A DNA stretch of 9,952 bases, taken from positions 1 to 9,952 of the forward strand of contig WLWR01000045.1 in assembly GCA_012103495.1 (NCBI GenBank). Direction: 5' to 3'. Source of the DNA: Legionellales bacterium. Lineage in GTDB: Bacteria; Pseudomonadota; Gammaproteobacteria; WLWR01. Numbering within the stretch: position 1 is the stretch's first letter; every line of letters starts with the position of its first letter. Of the stretch, positions 6,987 to 9,952 are shown piece after piece. The notes beneath the pieces were generated by a model. The model did not search any database. It saw only the letters and a list, made by a program, of their open reading frames with translations, and was not told the origin of the DNA. The position numbers and the translations under genes are program-made.

Positions 6987-7010
6987 GAACTTAGCAACAT
7001 TGTTGCTAAG
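6987..7010. terminator. Remnant of a bidirectional terminator hairpin, split by an insertion
   Basis: CTTAGCAAC (6990-6998) and GTTGCTAAG (7002-7010) form a 9-bp stem with loop ATT, 17 bp after the lipoprotein stop. Removing the inserted element at 7010-7148 and one CTAA copy extends it to a perfect 12-bp stem, 6987-6998 pairing with 7002-7009 plus 7153-7156. The original hairpin lay between the convergent lipoprotein and CDGSH genes, with T-rich flanks on both strands. The present shortened stem may still terminate. Confidence 0.6.
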
Positions 7011-7148
7011 GCGTGTTGACAATTCGCTCTGAGGAGTGCTAGGTCTTTGATTTTTGAGCACCGCAGCGCAGTTGACATGCAGTCAATGAGCAGCGGAGCA
7101 CAGAAAATCAAAGAGATAGCGCCCTCAGAGTAGAGTTGTCAACACGCC
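7010..7148. mobile_element. 139-bp miniature inverted-repeat element with CTAA duplication
   Basis: The ends are perfect 13-bp inverted repeats, GGCGTGTTGACAA (7010-7022) and its complement (7136-7148). CTAA abuts both sides (7006-7009 and 7149-7152), as expected for a 4-bp target duplication. Inward, CTCTGAGG (7027-7034) pairs with 7123-7130 and TCTTTGATTTT (7044-7054) with 7104-7114. The centre (about 7056-7102) is a further imperfect palindrome, so nearly the whole element folds as one long hairpin. There is no ORF, so it would need a transposase in trans. A YTAR-type 4-bp duplication is what IS5-family transposases make; assignment to that family is inference. Confidence 0.75.
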
Positions 7149-7427
7149 CTAAGTTCTTTCAACTTGATATTGTTCTATTTCAGTCTCTGATAATTGGCGG
7201 TGTGTGCCATCACAAAATGGTGCATTGCCCGTTCGCTTACACATGCATAAATGCACTTGTTTTGCTTCAGACACCGTGAATTTTTGTGGTTTAAAATCAG
7301 TACCACGATGTGAACCATCACAAAACGGTTGATTATTCGACAACCCACACACACAAAAATAATAGGTTTCATCCGGTTTTAATTCGACGACTTTGGATTT
7401 CACACCAGCAATAAATGGTTTATGCAT
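7149..7427 (-). CDS. Double CDGSH-type iron-sulfur protein
   Basis: This 92-aa soluble protein has two CDGSH zinc-finger-like motifs that each bind a [2Fe-2S] cluster through three Cys and one His. The first has Cys25, Cys27, Cys36 and His40 (ending PFCDGSH). The second has Cys61, Cys63, Cys72 and His76 (ending PFCDGTH). Tandem CDGSH proteins of this size are typical bacterial forms, thought to handle electrons or clusters; no specific reaction is known to me. The ATG at 7427 is used, with AAAGAGA eight bases upstream; a TTG one codon earlier is also possible. The stop TAG lies in the CTAA duplication of the adjacent element, and the reconstructed pre-insertion site has the same stop, so the protein is unchanged. 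Divergent from the YHS gene. Confidence 0.92.
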   Translation of the reverse strand: MHKPFIAGVKSKVVELKPDETYYFCVCGLSNNQPFCDGSHRGTDFKPQKFTVSEAKQVHLCMCKRTGNAPFCDGTHRQLSETEIEQYQVERT

Positions 7428-7448
7428 CAATACAGTCTCTTTGATTTT

Positions 7449-7467
7449 CGGTAGGGTGATTCTACCG
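7449..7467 (-). promoter_or_regulatory. Possible CDGSH promoter -10 inside a small dyad
   Basis: CGGTAG (7449-7454) and CTACCG (7462-7467) form a short dyad. On the minus strand TAGAAT (7464-7459) is a 5/6 match to a -10 box, placing transcription start about 25 nt before the CDGSH ATG. The -35 at 17 bp (TTTGTG) is poor. The dyad could be an operator, but I recognise no known regulator site. Confidence 0.3.
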
Positions 7468-7510
7468 GTTCATGCTTCATCCACAAAGTATTCCTTCATT
7501 GACAGGTTAC

Positions 7511-7538
7511 TTGACAAACAAGTGGATTCACCTAACTT
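7511..7538 (+). promoter_or_regulatory. Putative promoter of the YHS-domain gene
   Basis: A perfect TTGACA at 7511-7516 is followed after 16 bp by TAACTT (7533-7538), a 4/6 -10 box. This predicts a leader of about 40 nt before the ATG at 7584. A second TTGACA lies 12 bp upstream (7499-7504), with no matching -10. Confidence 0.4.
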
Positions 7539-7583
7539 TAATTAATGTATAAGCCGACAGTATTTATCAAAGGGAGCATTGAT

Positions 7584-8048
7584 ATGACTCAACGACAACA
7601 TTATTTTTTAGCCACCTTACTGGCCTTATGGCTGTTACCACTAACAGCTTTGGCAACCGACTCATCGGTTACCCACAGTCTGCCAGGTGCACAAGGGTAT
7701 GATTTGGTTTCTTATTTTACCAACGGTGAACCACAAAAAGGCAATGGTAACCACACCTTCGTTTATGAAAATGTGATTTACCTATTTATCAACCAAGACC
7801 ACAAAGAAAAATTCAAAGCCAATCCCCAACAATATTTACCGATCTACGGCGGCTATTGTGCCTTTGCTATTACCATGGGTAAAAAAGTTGTGGGCGATCC
7901 CTTGGCGTGGCAAATTGTTGACGACAAATTGTACTTGAATTTAAATAAAAAAGTACAAAAACGTTGGCAACAAGCCATTCCTGAAAACATTGCCAAAGCC
8001 AATGAACAATGGCCTGAAATCAAAGATATTCCTGTCAATCAATTGTAA
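7584..8048 (+). CDS. Exported YHS-domain protein
   Basis: This 154-aa protein has a signal peptide (residues 1-24, ending Thr-Ala-Leu-Ala) and is probably periplasmic. The mature part carries one YHS-like domain at about 34-128: GYDLVSYFTNGEPQKG, then FVYENVIYLF, the KFKANPQQYLPIYGGYCAFA core (about 76-95) and GDPLAWQIVDDKLYLNL (104-120). In this group the YHS core contains a single Cys92 after Gly-Gly-Tyr. YHS domains are suspected metal-binding modules, and small exported ones often sit beside metal or redox genes; the function is unproven. The ATG at 7584 is chosen because AGGGAG precedes it at good spacing and a proper signal peptide begins there; the in-frame ATG at 7545 has neither. Confidence 0.85.
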   Translation: MTQRQHYFLATLLALWLLPLTALATDSSVTHSLPGAQGYDLVSYFTNGEPQKGNGNHTFVYENVIYLFINQDHKEKFKANPQQYLPIYGGYCAFAITMGKKVVGDPLAWQIVDDKLYLNLNKKVQKRWQQAIPENIAKANEQWPEIKDIPVNQL

Positions 8049-8055
8049 ACTGATA

Positions 8056-8211
8056 AAAACACTTGGTGATATTGGAGGAAAGAGGTGTTTTAAAAGATTC
8101 ACATAGCCATCTATGCTGTGCTTTTTCACCACCCTTTTCCTTCAACCTGCACTCAAAGTGGACTTTTACCCGAGGTTTAAAATTCTGCTGAATAGATACG
8201 CCAAGTGTTTT
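8056..8211. terminator. Structured spacer between convergent genes, probable bidirectional terminator
   Basis: Perfect 11-bp arms AAAACACTTGG (8056-8066) and CCAAGTGTTTT (8201-8211) enclose about 134 bp. Inside is a second imperfect hairpin (about 8072-8145): TTGGAGGAAAGAGGTG pairs roughly with CACCACCCTTTTCCTTCAA around CATAG-CCAT-CTATG. It starts 7 bp after the YHS stop and ends within the stop codon of the minus-strand gene. It may be a terminator for both genes or a degenerate foldback element; no clear target duplication is seen. Confidence 0.5.
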
Positions 8212-8857
8212 AACCGGTTAACGACAACACCGAGGTGATTTCCAATTGTTTATCGTAATACACATCTGTATCAGGGTAAGCTGCTTGATGCTCACGTATC
8301 ACTTCATCACGTTTCAGCAGCAAGTCTCCAATATAAGGTTTGAACAATTGCACCATATGAGTCACCCATTGATTGGTCACAACAAATGGCGATCCTGGAA
8401 TATCTACTACAAAATCATCCAATAAAGGGATTAAAGCTTCGGCTGGATACCAAAGTCCTAACACAACCCAATAGTTCACGGTAAATAACGCGGTGGGGCG
8501 TCCCCATTCATTCATCGCAATTGCAAATAGGTGGGTTAAATGATCTTTTTTGCCTTCGCTTTGCAAAAATTTTTCCGAAGCAACTAAATAATCAGTAACA
8601 TTAGAGATCGGCGGGCATTTGCTAAAAATATGAAAATGTCCATGCTCAGCGATCCGATCCATATCTTTGGATGGGTGTGAATGATAAAAATATTGTGTGT
8701 GATGAGGATCATCTTTGACATCCCCTTCTGGATAATGTTGCCAACACGAAACATCTTGCTGCTGAAACAATTCGTGTACCACATTGGATTGCCTAAGCTG
8801 CTGATAACAAGCGGTGATCGCCTCAGATGCTTGTTGTTGTTGAATGGTTAATTGCAT
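8210..8857 (-). CDS. Conserved His-rich protein resembling DUF6969
   Basis: This 215-aa protein has no signal peptide or membrane segment and so is probably cytoplasmic. Conserved-looking blocks are HYPEGDV (41-47), QYFYHSHP (55-62), EHGHFHIF (71-78), HLFAIAMNEWGRPTALFTVNYW (from about 109) and a Trp/Tyr-rich segment to about 138. I recall this pattern from the uncharacterised DUF6969 family, but cannot check it. The dense His/Glu/Asp in residues 41-78 could form a metal site; that is inference. The ATG at 8857 is chosen over an in-frame TTG at 8881, which lies inside a hairpin. Neither has a clear Shine-Dalgarno. It follows the cysteine-tail peptide gene on the same strand with a 63-bp gap and may be co-transcribed. 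Confidence 0.65.
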   Translation of the reverse strand: MQLTIQQQQASEAITACYQQLRQSNVVHELFQQQDVSCWQHYPEGDVKDDPHHTQYFYHSHPSKDMDRIAEHGHFHIFSKCPPISNVTDYLVASEKFLQSEGKKDHLTHLFAIAMNEWGRPTALFTVNYWVVLGLWYPAEALIPLLDDFVVDIPGSPFVVTNQWVTHMVQLFKPYIGDLLLKRDEVIREHQAAYPDTDVYYDKQLEITSVLSLTG

Positions 8858-8870
8858 GGTGCACAAATAG

Positions 8871-8904
8871 TAAATGGCCAAAGAGAAAACTCTTCAGCCA
8901 TTTA
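8871..8904 (-). terminator. Hairpin between the cysteine-tail gene and the DUF6969-like gene
   Basis: TAAATGGC (8871-8878) pairs with GCCATTTA (8897-8904), then a 2x2 internal loop, then AAGAG (8881-8885) with CTCTT (8890-8894) around AAAA. It lies 17 bp after the stop of the small peptide gene on the minus strand and ends about 14 bp before the next ATG. It could be an attenuator or processing site giving unequal expression of the two genes. No strong T-tract follows. Confidence 0.45.
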
Positions 8905-8920
8905 CAACCCATCTGGTTTA

Positions 8921-9115
8921 TTAAGACCCACTGCAACCACAACAGCCACAGCAACCGCAACAGCCACAACAACCATGCACACCCAAACTACCATCGGTCA
9001 TTTGCGCTGGATTTGCATTCGCTTTGGCTGTTTTGTCAATATCCAATTGAGCACCGGTTGCGACCGAAGATGCTAACATGGCTGCCGCACCCACTAGAAC
9101 GATCCTCTTATTCAT
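8921..9115 (-). CDS. Small exported peptide with a (CCG)n cysteine tail
   Basis: This is a 64-aa peptide in two parts. Residues 1 to about 19-22 look like a Sec signal peptide: MNKR, then a hydrophobic Val/Ala/Met core, with possible cleavage after Val-Ala19 or Gly-Ala22. A polar spacer (23-47) leads to the tail, residues 48-61, in which Gly alternates with Cys-Cys, giving nine cysteines before SGS. The start is well supported by GGAGAA five bases before the ATG and a TATACT -10 upstream. I do not recognise the family. The tail suggests soft-metal (Cu, Zn, Fe-S) binding or heavy disulfide/persulfide chemistry in the periplasm; this is inference from composition. Its neighbours are a ferritin-like gene (divergent) and the DUF6969-like gene downstream. 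Confidence 0.8.
   Translation of the reverse strand: MNKRIVLVGAAAMLASSVATGAQLDIDKTAKANANPAQMTDGSLGVHGCCGCCGCCGCCGCSGS
8933..8974 (-). repeat. 9-bp tandem repeat encoding Gly-Cys-Cys
   Basis: The coding strand repeats a GGY-TGY-TGY unit a little under five times (codons 48-61). Third positions vary between T and C, which suggests selection for the peptide sequence rather than very recent slippage, although the tract could expand or contract. Confidence 0.75.
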
Positions 9116-9120
9116 TTGGA

Positions 9121-9148
9121 TTCTCCACTATTATTTTCTATCAGTATA
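9121..9148 (-). promoter_or_regulatory. Promoter -10 and Shine-Dalgarno of the cysteine-tail gene
   Basis: On the minus strand TATACT (9148-9143) is a 5/6 -10 box, placing the transcript start near 9136. GGAGAA (9126-9121) is the ribosome binding site, five bases from the ATG at 9115. The -35 is unclear (AACATT at 18 bp). The leader is only about 20 nt. Confidence 0.5.
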
Positions 9149-9253
9149 GCCCAGTTCTGTACAATTAATGTTCACTCACCATGTCTTGTGACAGGGCTTG
9201 CAAACCGTTCCTCGTCTTCATTACACAAGGCATTTCCCATTTCTAAACCAAAG

Positions 9254-9282
9254 TTGCCAGCCTCATGATTCTTCACTATGCT
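9254..9282 (+). promoter_or_regulatory. Putative promoter of the ferritin-like gene
   Basis: TTGCCA (9254-9259) and TATGCT (9277-9282) are separated by 17 bp, predicting a leader of about 36 nt before the ATG at 9325. No clear Fur or OxyR site is recognised in 9150-9320. Confidence 0.45.
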
Positions 9283-9324
9283 ATAGCGCACTCACTTATA
9301 GATGACATGACAACGAGGAACGCC

Positions 9325-9786
9325 ATGACTGATTTAAATAAAGACAAAATCATTGAGTTACTTAATAAAATTTTAGAATTAGAATTGGCGGGAGTCGTTC
9401 GTTATACCCATTATTCTTTTATGGTGTACGGTTATAGCAGAATCCCCATTGTGGATTGGTTACGCGGTCAAGCCGATGAAAGCCTAACTCATGCACACAA
9501 AGCCGGGGAATTGATCACTCATTTTGGTGGACACCCATCCTTAAAAATTGGCAATCTGTTAGAAACTTACAATCACGACATCGGCAGCATTTTACGCGAA
9601 TCGTTAGAGCACGAACAACAATCGATTACCGCCTATCAAATCTTGCTCGGTGAAGTCGAAGGGAAATCGATTATGCTAGAAGAATATGCACGGACTCAAC
9701 TAGCCGCAGAAGAAGAACACATCGGTGAAGTGGATAAAATGCTACGCAAACCAGGTGAAATCGATTCGGTAGCCAGTAAAGGCTGA
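9325..9786 (+). CDS. Ferritin-like (bacterioferritin-type) diiron protein
   Basis: This 153-aa all-helical protein has the size and pattern of bacterioferritin/Dps-like four-helix ferritins, which oxidise and store iron or detoxify peroxide. Candidate diiron ligands are Glu20 (helix A, LELELAGVVRYTHYS), Glu52/His56 (QADESLTHAH), Glu95 or Glu97 (ESLEHEQQS) and the EEEH block (Glu129-His132). Against classical Bfr the position of the haem-ligand Met is Leu54, so it probably lacks the Bfr haem. The second-helix site reads ExxxH rather than ExxH, so iron chemistry is not assured. The ATG at 9325 has GAGGAA four bases before it; in-frame ATGs at 9265 and 9307 fall in or near the promoter and lack a ribosome binding site. 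It is divergent from the cysteine-tail peptide gene. Confidence 0.87.
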   Translation: MTDLNKDKIIELLNKILELELAGVVRYTHYSFMVYGYSRIPIVDWLRGQADESLTHAHKAGELITHFGGHPSLKIGNLLETYNHDIGSILRESLEHEQQSITAYQILLGEVEGKSIMLEEYARTQLAAEEEHIGEVDKMLRKPGEIDSVASKG

Positions 9787-9803
9787 TAAAAGCTACATTT
9801 TAA

Positions 9804-9832
9804 ATAGGCTGATTTTAGAAAAATCAGCCTAT
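9804..9832. terminator. Bidirectional terminator hairpin
   Basis: Perfect 13-bp arms, ATAGGCTGATTTT (9804-9816) and its complement (9820-9832), enclose the loop AGA. It lies between the convergent ferritin-like gene (stop at 9786) and the probable sucD end (stop at 9855). T-tracts are weak on both sides. Confidence 0.75.
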
Positions 9833-9854
9833 CATTCTTCAAGCAACACCATCA

Positions 9855-9952
9855 TTAAAGTTGTTCAACAATCGCTAGTGCTAGATCCGATGGCGTTTTC
9901 ACTGTACGCACACCAGCAGCTTCCAAAGCAGCAAATTTATCCGCTGCAGTCC
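9855..9952 (-). CDS. sucD: Succinyl-CoA ligase alpha subunit, C-terminal fragment (partial)
   Basis: Read on the minus strand from the window edge, 31 codons end at TAA (9855-9857): TAADKFAALEAAGVR, then TVKTPSDLALAIVEQL. The KFAALEAAGVRTV segment is the typical SucD C-terminal helix, as in the E. coli ALEAAGV ending. SucD forms the CoA-binding alpha subunit of the TCA-cycle enzyme that makes succinate and ATP/GTP from succinyl-CoA. Only the C-terminus is visible, so the assignment rests on a short match; a related CoA ligase subunit is possible. Confidence 0.72.
   Translation of the reverse strand, partial: TAADKFAALEAAGVRTVKTPSDLALAIVEQL

Noticed and set aside
8921..9115. Methanobactin or known RiPP precursor
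   Set aside because: A Sec-type signal peptide and a plain GCC tail do not match known methanobactin leaders, and no recognised RiPP maturation enzyme is present.
8827..9168. Plus-strand open frame rich in His/Asn over the cysteine-tail gene
   Set aside because: It is the antisense of the GGY-TGY-TGY repeat; it has no ribosome binding site, and the minus-strand frame has a signal peptide, Shine-Dalgarno and -10 box.
9265..9324. N-terminal extension of the ferritin-like protein from the ATG at 9265 or 9307
   Set aside because: The region overlaps the putative -10 box and has no ribosome binding site; the ATG at 9325 has GAGGAA and matches family length.
9830..9841. CTTCAAG near the terminator as a further copy of the dispersed repeat
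   Set aside because: Only the 7-mer matches; none of the flanking terminal-repeat sequence is present.

Overview
The window looks like chromosomal DNA of a moderately AT-rich gammaproteobacterium. The core genes (glyA, nrdR, nusB, thiL, pgpA and the 3' end of a probable sucD) are gammaproteobacterial in type and order. The many structured intergenic repeats and the overall gene style recall Legionella/Coxiella-like lineages, but that placement is a low-confidence inference. I see no tRNA, rRNA, CRISPR array, transposase or phage gene.

Left part (1-6280, genes on the minus strand). Transcription runs right to left through glyA, nrdR, nusB, thiL and pgpA. Spacing is very tight: a 16-bp gap, then overlaps of 11, 11 and 4 bp, so this is almost certainly one operon. 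It links one-carbon metabolism, ribonucleotide reductase control, rRNA antitermination, thiamine diphosphate synthesis and phosphatidylglycerol synthesis. The riboflavin genes that often sit between nrdR and nusB are absent. A strong palindrome follows pgpA. Next come an MFS transporter, with its own consensus -10 box, and a zinc-dependent nucleoside/base deaminase. The deaminase is followed by a dispersed repeat that runs off the window edge. A complete 218-bp copy of the same repeat lies immediately upstream of glyA.

Right part (6281-9952). A plus-strand lipoprotein with a DamX-type SPOR domain comes first. Then come several small genes with metal or redox flavour: a double-CDGSH iron-sulfur protein (minus), an exported YHS-domain protein (plus), a 215-aa His-rich protein resembling DUF6969 (minus), a 64-aa exported peptide ending in a (CCG)n cysteine tail (minus), and a ferritin-like protein (plus). 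The window closes with the C-terminus of a probable sucD (minus).

The most unusual content is intergenic and small. (i) There is a foldback repeat family with one full copy, one partial copy and one solo palindrome apparently built from its ends. (ii) A 139-bp miniature element carries a 4-bp CTAA duplication and has inserted into the stem of a formerly perfect terminator hairpin; the site before insertion can be reconstructed. (iii) The cysteine-tail peptide, next to a ferritin and the DUF6969-like protein, is the best candidate here for an undescribed metal-handling system.
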